This document shows positions 27,413 to 36,791 of a stretch of DNA of 64,000 bases, in pieces (the stretch's first letter is position 1; each line of letters opens with the position of its first letter). The translations under genes were made by a program, and so were the position numbers. Source of the stretch: Vibrio renipiscarius (GTDB lineage Bacteria; Pseudomonadota; Gammaproteobacteria; Enterobacterales; Vibrionaceae); NCBI RefSeq assembly GCF_000827885.1, contig NZ_JTKH01000003.1, positions 124,001 through 188,000 of the forward strand, read 5' to 3'. The notes under the pieces are model-generated. The model was not told the origin of the DNA. It worked only from the letters and a program-made list of their open reading frames with translations, and did no database searches.

Positions 27413-28333
27413 ATGACTCATCTATCTTTTTACTGGCTGCCCGAAAACCGCGAAATGATTGAGAAAGGAATCGAAAGTGAATTTGCTCAGTTCCTCGAAA
27501 ACTCCATCGATTCAGGAAAAATCACCTTACCTCCCATTCCAGAAGTCGTCCTAAAAATTCAGAAGCAGTGTCAATTTGATGACACTACGATTTTTGATAT
27601 CGCCGATTGCTTAGTGGAAGATCCTGGTTTAGCCGCCGTTGTGATTCGTGTTGCCAATTCGGTCATTTTTAATCGACGCAATATTGAATGTACTGACATA
27701 GTGACCGCGGTTGCGCGTTTGGGGATATTGCGCGTTCGCGATATCGTCACCGCACAATCGATTGAGCAGATGAAAAATTCTGTCAATCTCAGCGAGGGCT
27801 GTAATCGTATATTGCGTAACAGTGCCGCGACGTCTAAAGAACTGTCCGCCACCATGGTTATGGTGGTCAAAGAATTCAAACTCGCCCACCCGACTAGATA
27901 TCAATATCTCGACGCTGATAAAGCTCTGTTAACCGGTCTTATTGCCGACATCGGTTTATTTTGCCTCGTTAACGAATACTACTTGTATTTAGAGCGTGGC
28001 AATTACTTGGAAGAAGCACTAGCACTGCGTATTTTTAACTCTTTGTGCCCAGCCGCCAGCCAGCTTGTACTCGCCAAATGGGGCTTTGACGCTGACTTTA
28101 TTGATATTGCCGCCAATAAAGACCATCAAGACCTTAATTTGGATGTCAGCTATCTCGATGTTGCACGTATTGCGAATCATATTTTGATGTTCCGCCATGA
28201 CGATGAACGCCTTGAAGATCATGACGTTGAGGTGGATGTTACCGGCGCGGATATACTGTACAAATTGACCAATTTAAGTGATAGTGACTTCCAGATTAAA
28301 ATCAACGAACTCATTAGCGCTAGCGGCTTTTAA
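27413..28333 (+). CDS. HDOD-domain signalling protein
   Basis: 306 residues, cytoplasmic. HDOD signature LPPIPEVVLKIQKQ followed by DIADCLVEDPGLAAVVIRVANS and later TGLIADIGLFCLVNEYY in place of the catalytic HD metal site, as expected for this non-hydrolytic domain. HDOD proteins act in bacterial signalling networks, often around c-di-GMP, motility and stress. There is no output domain beyond the C-terminal ~70 residues. The start ATG lacks a Shine-Dalgarno; an ATG 14 codons on is an alternative. It lies 16 bases before lysO, so may be co-transcribed with it. Confidence 0.85.
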   Translation: MTHLSFYWLPENREMIEKGIESEFAQFLENSIDSGKITLPPIPEVVLKIQKQCQFDDTTIFDIADCLVEDPGLAAVVIRVANSVIFNRRNIECTDIVTAVARLGILRVRDIVTAQSIEQMKNSVNLSEGCNRILRNSAATSKELSATMVMVVKEFKLAHPTRYQYLDADKALLTGLIADIGLFCLVNEYYLYLERGNYLEEALALRIFNSLCPAASQLVLAKWGFDADFIDIAANKDHQDLNLDVSYLDVARIANHILMFRHDDERLEDHDVEVDVTGADILYKLTNLSDSDFQIKINELISASGF

Positions 28334-28349
28334 CGCTTCAGGATTTAGT

Positions 28350-29255
28350 ATGTTTACAGGGATGCTTTTCATCTTTGCCCCACTCGTTGTGGGGTACCTT
28401 ATTGCCATTTCAAATCAACGTGTGCTTGATCAAATCAACGTAACGACAGCTCGACTTGTCTTCGTTATCTTAGCGTTGATGGGATTGAGTCTGGCTGCAC
28501 TCGATAACTTAAGCGAAAACCTACAAACCATTCTCAGCTACACCGCTACCTTCTTTATTTGTTTAGGTTTATGCAATATCGCCGTTCTGCCGTTGGTTGA
28601 TAAGTTCTTACCCATCGAATCCGATACCAAACAAACTCATTTACCGTTATCCAGCATGGCGCTGGAATCGGTGAAACTCATCTTTGTGGTCGGCGGTGGT
28701 TTAGCGATAGGCTTATTATTGCCGATTGACCTTTCATGGGTCGATACCGCCAGTGAGTGGATCCTATTTATTCTGCTGTTCTTTATTGGCATTCAATTGC
28801 GCAACAGTGGCCTGACGCTCAGACAAATACTGATCAATAAACAAGGTATGTGTATTGCGGCGCTGGTTGTCGGCAGTTCACTGATTGGCGGAGCGATCGC
28901 GGCGACTATCTTAGGCATCGATATCTACCGAGGTTTTGCTATCGCGTCCGGATTTGGCTGGTATTCCTTAGCGGGTATTTTAATGGGTGATGCCTTCGGT
29001 CCAATCTATGGCGGCGTTTCATTCATGATTGAATTATTGCGCGAATTAGTGGCATTGGTATTAATTCCACTGTTGATTCGCACTCGCCCTTGTACCGCGA
29101 TTGGCTATGCGGGCGCAACCGCGATGGATTTTACCCTGCCCGTGATTCAAACCACAGGCGGTGTTCGCTGCGTACCCGTTGCCATCGTGAGTGGCTTTAT
29201 CTTAAGTTTATTGGTGCCCGTGTTGATGTTGTTCTTTGTGTCACTTGCGGGATAG
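28350..29255 (+). CDS. lysO: LysO-family lysine exporter
   Basis: 301 residues (E. coli LysO/YbjE 299) with about eight membrane helices. Typical segments are FFIGIQLRNSGLTLRQIL, ASGFGWYSLAGILMGD and GYAGATAMDFTLPVIQ. The Asp in TAMDFTL matches a conserved intramembrane Asp. Exports L-lysine and thialysine across the inner membrane. ATG at 28350 has AGGA 7 bases upstream; the longer frame overlaps the HDOD gene. In E. coli, ybjE, ybjL and grxA lie in the same part of the map, and here grxA-ybjL is 6 kb away. Confidence 0.92.
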   Translation: MFTGMLFIFAPLVVGYLIAISNQRVLDQINVTTARLVFVILALMGLSLAALDNLSENLQTILSYTATFFICLGLCNIAVLPLVDKFLPIESDTKQTHLPLSSMALESVKLIFVVGGGLAIGLLLPIDLSWVDTASEWILFILLFFIGIQLRNSGLTLRQILINKQGMCIAALVVGSSLIGGAIAATILGIDIYRGFAIASGFGWYSLAGILMGDAFGPIYGGVSFMIELLRELVALVLIPLLIRTRPCTAIGYAGATAMDFTLPVIQTTGGVRCVPVAIVSGFILSLLVPVLMLFFVSLAG

Positions 29256-29415
29256 ATCTCGGGAATACCCCATGAACTGCTCTAAAATGTAGCCACACAC
29301 AGTCAAATGCGTTGCAATTGGCGGCGTACAGGACCATTACCGCGACAAAAACAGATACGCAGACTTCAATAAGATAAGTTTACGCTTACCGTTAATAACA
29401 ATTAGGATGTTAACT

Positions 29416-29928
29416 ATGAAACGAGTGATCATTGCTCTCTTACTGAGTACAGGCTCTAGTGCGGCTTTCGCTGCCGACAACACTTGCTTATCTCAGAAGT
29501 ACGATGCTTATATTGAAGCATCAATGCATTGGTATGAAGACCTTTCTAACCTGACGGCAGAGCAATACCCAGAACTAACAGAAGTGAGCCAATGGTATTT
29601 AGAAGGTCGTCGTAATCACTTCAACCTCAACGCGACCGCAGTCACCTACTATTTAGAGAATGAACCCGCCAAAGTGGCGACTCAAAAACCCGTTGAAGCT
29701 TGGTTACAGTTAGAGCAGTCAGAAATAAAGCAACTGGCCCAACGCAGCGATGAACTTGGTGTCATTGCGGCGAAAACATTTGCCGACCGCCAGGCCGTCC
29801 CTCATAAGCAAAACTATGAACTGCGTGCGGCGTTTGCGGATTTACTGAGCCACCCAACCAAAATTGACGCCGCGTTAGAACGTTACAACGCCACTATTGC
29901 TAATGTTGAGAAAATGCGTTGTGATTAG
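29416..29928 (+). CDS. Periplasmic protein of unknown function
   Basis: 170 residues with signal peptide MKRVIIALLLSTGSSAAFA, cut before ADNTCL. The mature protein is helical and acidic (QKYDAYIEASMHWYEDL, WYLEGRRNHFNLNATAVTYYLE) with Cys near both ends (C30 and the penultimate residue), possibly a disulfide. I do not recognise a family. AGGA lies 8 bases before the ATG at 29416; an upstream in-frame ATG at 29407 is less well placed. Confidence 0.7.
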   Translation: MKRVIIALLLSTGSSAAFAADNTCLSQKYDAYIEASMHWYEDLSNLTAEQYPELTEVSQWYLEGRRNHFNLNATAVTYYLENEPAKVATQKPVEAWLQLEQSEIKQLAQRSDELGVIAAKTFADRQAVPHKQNYELRAAFADLLSHPTKIDAALERYNATIANVEKMRCD

Positions 29929-30165
29929 CGTATCATCACTGTCATCGCTCAGCGTGCTACATCAGCGCTGAATACTGCAAAACCCCTTAGCTAAGTTGCG
30001 ATGAATAATTTGCAAAGCAACTTGGCTATTTAGTCAACAAATCGCACCACAACTCTGAACGCAATCGATTCTGTAACCTAAGTTTCTTTAATTAAGGCGG
30101 GACATTATCCTCGTTTTCGTTTAGATTGTGCCGCTGCAATAAAAAGATAAGAGCAACGTAATTGC

Positions 30166-31815
30166 ATGGTATCGGAACAAAAAACGGCTGACGTAAGTTT
30201 CGAAAGTTTACTTCGAATCTTTACCGTCCCTGAAGGCCCAGACTCAACACTTACTCAAATCGAAGAAGAACTGTCTCGTAACTTAAATAAGTTTTTACGA
30301 GAGCATATTGTGGCGGAAGAAAAGCCATTAAGAGAAATTGAAAAAGATTTCTCGTGCGCTGTCATTCCTGAACAACCCGAGTTTGTCTCCGATCACACCC
30401 AGCATCTACTCGATACTCTGGTCTCGCATTCGGTTCACACCTCTGCGCCAAGCTTTATCGGCCATATGACATCAGCATTGCCTTATTTCTTAATGCCGCT
30501 GTCAAAAATCATGATCGCGCTGAACCAAAATCTGGTTAAAATTGAAACCTCCAAAGCATTCACCCCACTTGAGCGTCAAGTGTTGGGTATGCTGCATCGC
30601 CTCATTTACGCCCAAGATAGCCATTTCTACCAACAATGGATGCACAGTGCGAATCACTCACTGGGTGCTTTCTGTTCGGGTGGCACCATCGCCAATATTA
30701 CGGCCCTTTGGGTTGCCCGTAATAATGCGCTACGTGCCCAAGGCCATTTTCGCGGCGTAGAGAAAGAAGGCCTATTTAAAGCGATGAAACATTATGGCTA
30801 CGAAGGTTTAGCGATTCTTGTTTCAGAACGCGGTCACTACTCGCTCAAAAAAGCGGCCGATGTTTTAGGCTTAGGTCAAGATGGCTTAGTGGCCGTTAAG
30901 ACCGATGTGAATAATCGCATTTGTCCAGAACATCTGAAGCTCAAAATAAAAGAGCTAAAAGAAAAGAACATCAAACCGTTTGCGGTGATCGGCGTTGCCG
31001 GAACAACCGAGACCGGTAGTATCGATCCGCTAAAAGCAATGGCAACCATTTGCCAAGAAGAAGATTGTCACTTCCATGTCGATGCGGCTTGGGGTGGTGC
31101 AACGTTGATGTCAAACAGCTATCGTCACCTTCTTGATGGTATTGAACTGGCTGACTCTGTCACCATTGATGCCCATAAGCAGCTCTACATCCCAATGGGT
31201 GCAGGCATGGTGCTATTCAAAGACCCTAGCTCGATGAAATCCATAGAGCATCACGCACAATATATTTTGCGTAAAGGCTCAAAAGACCTTGGCAGTCACA
31301 CGCTCGAGGGCTCTCGTTCTGGAATGGCAATGTTGGTGTACGCTGCAATGCACATTATCAGCCGACCAGGCTATGAGTTGCTGATCAATCAAAGTATTGA
31401 GAAAGCCCGCTACTTTGCCGATTTAATCGAACAGCAAGACGATTTCGAACTGGTTTCTGAACCTGAACTTTGTCTACTCACCTACCGTTACTTACCTGTG
31501 CATGTTCGCCAAGCATTAACGGTTGCGAGTGAAAGCAAGCGATCAGAGCTCAATGCTTTGATGAATGAATTGACTAAGTTCGTTCAAAAACGCCAACGTG
31601 AGAATGGTCTGTCGTTTGTTTCACGTACACGCTTAAATCCTGCACTTTGGAGCGAGTTACACACCATTGTATTTCGAGTGGTGTTAGCCAACCCATTAAC
31701 GACCTGTGACATCTTACAAGGCGTATTGGAAGAACAGCGTGAAATAGCCTTAAATGGTGCGCCTACACTATTGGAAAAAATCGATTCACTTGCCAATGAA
31801 GTATTAGCAAACTGA
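30166..31815 (+). CDS. panP: Pyridoxal-dependent aspartate 1-decarboxylase PanP
   Basis: 549 residues, a group II PLP decarboxylase. The PLP lysine is K338 in DAHKQLYIPMG; the cofactor aspartate is D306 in HVDAAWGGA; the substrate region includes CSGGTIANITALW. In Vibrio this enzyme replaces PanD and makes beta-alanine from aspartate for pantothenate and CoA. It was formerly annotated as glutamate decarboxylase. The N-terminal ~60 residues are an extension typical of PanP. Single gene; the upstream spacer shows no clear operator. Confidence 0.93.
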   Translation: MVSEQKTADVSFESLLRIFTVPEGPDSTLTQIEEELSRNLNKFLREHIVAEEKPLREIEKDFSCAVIPEQPEFVSDHTQHLLDTLVSHSVHTSAPSFIGHMTSALPYFLMPLSKIMIALNQNLVKIETSKAFTPLERQVLGMLHRLIYAQDSHFYQQWMHSANHSLGAFCSGGTIANITALWVARNNALRAQGHFRGVEKEGLFKAMKHYGYEGLAILVSERGHYSLKKAADVLGLGQDGLVAVKTDVNNRICPEHLKLKIKELKEKNIKPFAVIGVAGTTETGSIDPLKAMATICQEEDCHFHVDAAWGGATLMSNSYRHLLDGIELADSVTIDAHKQLYIPMGAGMVLFKDPSSMKSIEHHAQYILRKGSKDLGSHTLEGSRSGMAMLVYAAMHIISRPGYELLINQSIEKARYFADLIEQQDDFELVSEPELCLLTYRYLPVHVRQALTVASESKRSELNALMNELTKFVQKRQRENGLSFVSRTRLNPALWSELHTIVFRVVLANPLTTCDILQGVLEEQREIALNGAPTLLEKIDSLANEVLAN

Positions 31816-31949
31816 AATTTTATTTCTGATTTATTGTAACTAGGCATCATCACAGAGCAATTAGCGACCAATTTGAGCCTTATTCAATCTATTTTGTGTA
31901 GTTTTCATAAAATATTGTTTGAGGCCGGTCATATTCTAGGGAATTGACC

Positions 31950-31964
31950 TGTATAAAAATTACT
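31950..31964. promoter_or_regulatory. Candidate HexR box upstream of hexR
   Basis: TGTATAAAAATTACT resembles the HexR consensus TGTA-N7-TACA type palindrome (one mismatch at the last base plus changed centre). Located 133 bases before hexR, it would fit autoregulation. Confidence 0.35.
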
Positions 31965-32096
31965 GTAATACGAAAGGTTAGGTTTATACTGGCTCAATGG
32001 CGCTGGCGATAATTTATGTTGATTGAAAAACAACTTCATTCAACGAACAATCAATAATTCGCCCAGCGAGTTGTTCTCTATACCCTTGTGAACACT

Positions 32097-32951
32097 ATGA
32101 ATACATTAGAAAAAGTCCAGAAAAATCTAGAGAATTTCAGTAAGTCTGAACGCAAGGTCGCTGAAGTGATCATGGCGTCGCCTCAAACTGCTATCCACTC
32201 TAGCATTGCCACGCTGGCCAAAATGGCCGATGTTAGTGAGCCTACTGTAAACCGTTTTTGTCGTCGCTTGGACACGAAAGGTTTTCCAGATTTCAAATTG
32301 CATTTGGCACAAAGCCTGGCAAACGGTACACCTTATGTGAATCGTAATGTCGAGGAAGATGACGGCCCAGATGCTTACACACATAAGATTTTTGAATCGA
32401 CAATGGCGTGTTTGGATGTAGCAAAAAACAGTCTCGAACCTGTGCAGGTTAACCGTGCTGTCGATCTACTTACCCAAGCAAAACGCATTTCGTTCTTTGG
32501 TTTAGGCGCCTCTTCTGCTGTGGCAAAAGACGCTCAAAACAAATTTATTCGATTCAATATTCCAATCACTTGTTTTGAAGACATTGTGATGCAGCGTATG
32601 AGTTGTATTAACTGTACCGATAACGATGTGATCGTTCTTATCTCACACACCGGTCGTACAAAAAGCCAAGTTGAGATTGCAAACCTTGCTCGTGAAAATG
32701 GTGCTACCGTTATTTCAATTACGGCGAAAGACTCACCACTGGATAAAGCTAGCTCGCTCTCTATCTGCTTGGATGTACCAGAAGATACGGATGTGTACAT
32801 GCCAATGGCAAGTCGCGTTGTTCAAATGACCGTGATTGACGTGTTGGCAACTGGATTCACTTTACGCCGTGGATCTGGTTTCCGTGAAAATCTTAAGCGC
32901 GTTAAAGACGCTTTGAAAGATTCACGCTACGACAAGCTATCGCACTTTTAA
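32097..32951 (+). CDS. hexR: Transcriptional regulator HexR (RpiR/MurR family)
   Basis: 284 residues from the ATG at 32097 (MNTLEKVQKNLENFSKSERK). The frame also has a GTG three codons upstream. HTH_6 domain residues 1-77 with IATLAKMADVSEPTVNRFCR, then a SIS phosphosugar-binding domain with SFFGLGASSAVAKDAQNK and LISHTGRTKSQVEIA. HexR senses the Entner-Doudoroff intermediate KDPG and controls central carbon genes (zwf, edd, gap and others). Monocistronic with terminator. Confidence 0.94.
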   Translation: MNTLEKVQKNLENFSKSERKVAEVIMASPQTAIHSSIATLAKMADVSEPTVNRFCRRLDTKGFPDFKLHLAQSLANGTPYVNRNVEEDDGPDAYTHKIFESTMACLDVAKNSLEPVQVNRAVDLLTQAKRISFFGLGASSAVAKDAQNKFIRFNIPITCFEDIVMQRMSCINCTDNDVIVLISHTGRTKSQVEIANLARENGATVISITAKDSPLDKASSLSICLDVPEDTDVYMPMASRVVQMTVIDVLATGFTLRRGSGFRENLKRVKDALKDSRYDKLSHF

Positions 32952-32986
32952 TCTATCGATTGACTGGATTAATTGAATACAGAGAA

Positions 32987-33012
32987 ACGGAGCCGATTGG
33001 CTCCGTTTTTTT
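32987..33012 (+). terminator. Terminator after hexR
   Basis: Stem ACGGAGCC / GGCTCCGT, GATT loop, T7 tail. Confidence 0.95.
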
Positions 33013-33033
33013 ATTGTCCTGAAACATGTCTAA

Positions 33034-34293
33034 CTATGAGTTTTCATGAATCGGAGAAACGCCCCCACTGCGCCCAGATTCGGACATCAATTCTGCTTTT
33101 GCTTGTTGGTCAAAGCTCACCTCGTCATCTCCGCAATGGCCGTCGCATTGGCATACTTGTTGTAAGATATACAGCAGCCTTTCTTGCGTGAGCGGAAGCG
33201 GGTTGCCTTTGATTGCCATCGACTTCATCGCATCTTCTGCCACTTTTTCAAACGATGTGCTGCAGACGCCAAACTCACTCAGCTTCGGCAATGCCAGTTT
33301 ATCGAGCATCATATTCACCCAAAGCACGCCGTCTTCACGATGCGCATTCATCCGTCCGGTGAGTATTTGCGCCATTTTGCGATAGCGCATTAACACATCA
33401 GCTCGACCGGCATTTTGCGCGGCATTAATATTCTCTTTCATCACATACGGCGCGAGACGCGCGGTAATCACACTGTGAGGAGCGGCTAATTTGCCCCCTA
33501 AGGCCGACGCCAAACCATGCGCCGCCCCCAGTTTCGCGTTGGTTATCGCCATTCCACCTAGCATGGCGGCGAACGAAAGATCAGATCGCGCTTTAAAATC
33601 GTCTTGTAAGCACCCCGCCACAATCGAATCACTTAGCCGACGCAAACCCTCTTCACACACCATATCCGTTAATGGATTAGGCTCTCCGCACACGTACGCT
33701 TCCATTAGATGAGTAAACGCATCCATCGCGCCTCTGCCTGAAGTATACGCATCGGTGCCATAAGTGAGTGTTGGGTCAACAATCGCCACATCCGCCAGCA
33801 TGTCTGGACTACGCAAGCTTACTTTCACTTGATCTTGCCCAGAACGAAGTACCGCATTGCGCGTCACCTCCGAGCCTGTACTTGCAGTGGTCGGGATAGC
33901 GATAAACGGCAATGGTTTGGTTTTTAACGGTACATTTCGGCCCACCACCTCGACGTAATCATACACATCGCCTTGGTTTGGAATGATCGCGGCCAACGCC
34001 TTGCCCATATCAATTACGCTGCCACCACCGATCGCCACCACCATATCCGGCTGAAACTTTCTTCCCGCAAGGGCGGTTTCCTCAACCATGGTGATATTCG
34101 GCTCACCACGAATGGCGACATGCTGATACCGCATCCCCTGCATTTTAAGATAATGAATAAGCGGAGAAGCCCGCTCGATTTTCTGCCCGGTAACCAATAG
34201 TACGCTGTAGCCAAATTGATTGAGAACGGAAAGAGAGGATTGCAACGCACCTTCACCAAATATGATGCGTGTCGAGGTCATGAATTGGAACAT
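33034..34293 (-). CDS. Iron-containing alcohol dehydrogenase with Cys-rich C-terminal tail
   Basis: 419 residues, longer than the usual ~385. NAD-binding motif AIGGGSVIDMGKA, TTASTGSEVTRNAV, metal ligands in GAMDAFTHLMEAYV (Asp, His) and GAAHGLASALGG plus a following PH dipeptide. This is the group III metal-dependent ADH fold, oxidising primary alcohols or reducing aldehydes. Unusually the C-terminal ~45 residues add a cysteine cluster (VCQCDGHCGDDE) and a charged tail, which could bind a metal or have been added by extension. Single gene; role not shown by neighbours. Confidence 0.88.
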   Translation of the reverse strand: MFQFMTSTRIIFGEGALQSSLSVLNQFGYSVLLVTGQKIERASPLIHYLKMQGMRYQHVAIRGEPNITMVEETALAGRKFQPDMVVAIGGGSVIDMGKALAAIIPNQGDVYDYVEVVGRNVPLKTKPLPFIAIPTTASTGSEVTRNAVLRSGQDQVKVSLRSPDMLADVAIVDPTLTYGTDAYTSGRGAMDAFTHLMEAYVCGEPNPLTDMVCEEGLRRLSDSIVAGCLQDDFKARSDLSFAAMLGGMAITNAKLGAAHGLASALGGKLAAPHSVITARLAPYVMKENINAAQNAGRADVLMRYRKMAQILTGRMNAHREDGVLWVNMMLDKLALPKLSEFGVCSTSFEKVAEDAMKSMAIKGNPLPLTQERLLYILQQVCQCDGHCGDDEVSFDQQAKAELMSESGRSGGVSPIHENS

Positions 34294-34542
34294 GCCAAGT
34301 ACACTCCTTAGGCTAAATTAAACTAGATTCAGAGTGCCCTGTGTCGAAAACAAATACATTGACGCAGCGCTCTTTGTAACAATTAACCTTACTTTTTTTA
34401 AGACTTTCGCGACTTGAATCGTGTGTTGTGCATATTTTTAAAGCAATAGATTTTACCTATTGAATCAAGAGGTAAATCGAACTTTATTTTCCCCAATGAT
34501 TGAGGCATAGTGACACGTAAGAAAATACAGGAGAAAGAATCT

Positions 34543-34809
34543 ATGTTCGTTGTTATCTTTGGTCGCCCAGCATGCCCTTTTTGTGTTCGTGCAAAAGAAC
34601 ACGCAGAAACTTTAAAAGCAAAACGTGACGACTTTAATTACCGTTACGTTGATATTCAAGCTGAAGGCATTTCAAAAGCTGACCTAGAGAAAACCGTTGG
34701 TAAACCTGTTGAAACGGTTCCTCAAATCTTCATCGATCAAGACCACATCGGTGGTTGTACTGAGTTTGAAGCATACGCGAAAGAACACCTAGGCCTATTC
34801 GACGAGTAA
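34543..34809 (+). CDS. grxA: Glutaredoxin 1
   Basis: 88 residues (E. coli GrxA 85). Active site CPFC at 11-14, followed by VRAKEHAE. Then RDDFNYRYVDIQAEGI and the cis-Pro motif KPVETVPQIFIDQDHIGG. Glutathione-dependent reductant for ribonucleotide reductase and others. ATG at 34543 with AGGAGAAA upstream; the frame extends 11 codons further without support. Neighbour ybjL follows as in enterics. Confidence 0.95.
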   Translation: MFVVIFGRPACPFCVRAKEHAETLKAKRDDFNYRYVDIQAEGISKADLEKTVGKPVETVPQIFIDQDHIGGCTEFEAYAKEHLGLFDE

Positions 34810-34831
34810 TTCAACGCCGAACCTATTTTTA

Positions 34832-34857
34832 AAACCGCTGCTTGCAGCGGTTTTTTC
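34832..34857 (+). terminator. Terminator after grxA
   Basis: Stem AACCGCTGC / GCAGCGGTT, two-base loop, T6 tail. Confidence 0.95.
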
Positions 34858-35018
34858 ATATCTCGCAAATTACTGACATTAGTCTTTATAATCCTTAAAC
34901 CCTAATAAAAATAATCGTAGTTTTACTTATCTTTTTTATTTATTCCGCTACAATTTCCCCGATCATTCTTCGCTCACGTAAGTGAGTTTTTTACTGGCAC
35001 AGAACAAGAATTGCCCCT

Positions 35019-36701
35019 GTGAACATTGACGTCGTACTCTTGCTTGAACAAAACCCCATCCTACTGATTTTCGTCGTACTTGCGATTGGCCTAGCTATTG
35101 GCAAAATTCGCTTTGGTACTCTCCAACTTGGCAACTCCATCGGCGTGCTTATCACCGCATTAATCATGGGCCATCTTGGCTTCACCTTTAATGCTGATGC
35201 TCTCACCATTGGTTTCATGCTGTTTATCTACTGTGTCGGTATTGAAGCTGGCCCAAACTTCTTCGGTATCTTTTTCCGTGATGGGAAGCATTACTTTATT
35301 TTGAGTATGGTGGTGCTCTCGACGGCACTATTTATTACTTATTTTTGCAGCAACTATCTGGGGCTCGATTTTGGCTTAGCCGCCGGTATGATGGCGGGCG
35401 CCCTCACCTCTACCCCAGTGCTGGTTGGCGCTCAAGATGCACTCAATTCAGGCTTAGCGACCATTCCGCGCAATATGGATTTTGGCTTAGTCCTTGAGAA
35501 TTTATCGGTGGGTTATGCCATGGCATACCTGATTGGCCTGATCAGTATGATCATGTTTGCTAAATTGCTGCCGAAACTGCAAAAAGAAAACTTATCCGAT
35601 TCTGCCCAGCAAATCGCACAAGAACGTGGCCTTGGCGGTTCAAGCCAACGCAAAGTGTACTTACCGATCATTCGAGCTTACCGTGTTGGCCCTGAGCTGA
35701 TTGACTGGATTGATGGTAAAAACCTACGTGAATTGGGTATTTATCGCCAAACCGGTTGCTACATTGAACGAATCCGCCGTGGGGGCATTTTGGCTCACCC
35801 AGATGGTGATGCGATTTTACAAGAAGGCGATGAAATCGCGTTGGTGGGATTCCCAGATAGCCACGCCCGCCTCGATCCAAGTTTCCGTAACGGCAAAGAG
35901 GTTTTTGACCGTAACCTACTTGACCTGCGTATTGCCGAAGAAGAAATCGTGGTAAAGAGCGATTCGATTGCTGGCAAGCGTTTGTCTGATTTGAATTTGT
36001 CTGAATACGGCTGTTTCCTTAACCGCGTGGTTCGCGCACAAATCGAAATGCCGATGGATCTGGATATCGTGCTCGCCAAAGGTGACGTATTACAGGTTAG
36101 TGGTGAGAAAAGTCGCGTACATGGCCTTGCAGAAAAAATCGGTTTCATCTCGATTCACAGCCAAATGGCAGACTTGCTGGCTTTCTGTAGTTTCTTCATT
36201 TTAGGCATTCTATTTGGCCTTATCACGATGACGTTCGGCCAAGTGTCATTCGGTCTTGGTAATGCGGTTGGCTTGTTGCTTTCAGGCATCACGCTCGGCT
36301 TCTTGCGTGCTAACCACCCTACTTTTGGTTACGTCCCACAAGGGGCTCTGAATATGGTGAAAGATCTTGGCTTAATGATCTTTATGGTCGGTATCGGTTT
36401 AAGTGCGGGGGGCAAAATGTTCGATCACCTCGCGCACACAGGACCTCAAGTGATTGGCCTGGCTTTCTTGGTGAGTGTTGTACCGGTGGTATTGGCTTAC
36501 TTGGTGGGCGCTTATGTGCTGAAAATGAATCGCGCGTTATTGTTTGGTGCCATCATTGGCGCTCGAACGTGTGGTCCAGCAATGGATATCGTGAACGAAT
36601 ACGCTAAATCGACCATTCCGGCACTTGGCTATGCTGGCACTTACGCCATCGCGAATATCTTGATGACCTTGGGCGGCACTGTGCTGATTATTCTCAGCTA
36701 G
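35019..36701 (+). CDS. ybjL: YbjL-type putative transporter (AspT/YidE/YbjL antiporter family)
   Basis: 560 residues (E. coli YbjL 561) starting with GTG. Two membrane halves (five to six helices each) flank two TrkA-C/RCK_C domains. Recognisable blocks: [67 protein letters not shown] and [17 protein letters not shown]. The family includes the aspartate:alanine exchanger AspT, but the YbjL substrate is unknown. The order grxA-ybjL is conserved with E. coli. No Shine-Dalgarno is visible before the GTG. Confidence 0.9.
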   Translation: MNIDVVLLLEQNPILLIFVVLAIGLAIGKIRFGTLQLGNSIGVLITALIMGHLGFTFNADALTIGFMLFIYCVGIEAGPNFFGIFFRDGKHYFILSMVVLSTALFITYFCSNYLGLDFGLAAGMMAGALTSTPVLVGAQDALNSGLATIPRNMDFGLVLENLSVGYAMAYLIGLISMIMFAKLLPKLQKENLSDSAQQIAQERGLGGSSQRKVYLPIIRAYRVGPELIDWIDGKNLRELGIYRQTGCYIERIRRGGILAHPDGDAILQEGDEIALVGFPDSHARLDPSFRNGKEVFDRNLLDLRIAEEEIVVKSDSIAGKRLSDLNLSEYGCFLNRVVRAQIEMPMDLDIVLAKGDVLQVSGEKSRVHGLAEKIGFISIHSQMADLLAFCSFFILGILFGLITMTFGQVSFGLGNAVGLLLSGITLGFLRANHPTFGYVPQGALNMVKDLGLMIFMVGIGLSAGGKMFDHLAHTGPQVIGLAFLVSVVPVVLAYLVGAYVLKMNRALLFGAIIGARTCGPAMDIVNEYAKSTIPALGYAGTYAIANILMTLGGTVLIILS

Positions 36702-36726
36702 CCTTTCTTTGTCATAACAAAAAAAC

Positions 36727-36756
36727 AAAACGCCCTGCTTTATCGCGGGGCGTTTT
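36727..36756. terminator. Terminator between ybjL and metE
   Basis: Stem AAAACGCCCTGC / GCGGGGCGTTTT with one mismatch. A-run on the left and T4 on the right serve both converging genes. Confidence 0.85.
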
Positions 36757-36791
36757 CATTCTGGTGTTATTGCTGCACTCTGGGCTGCTAT

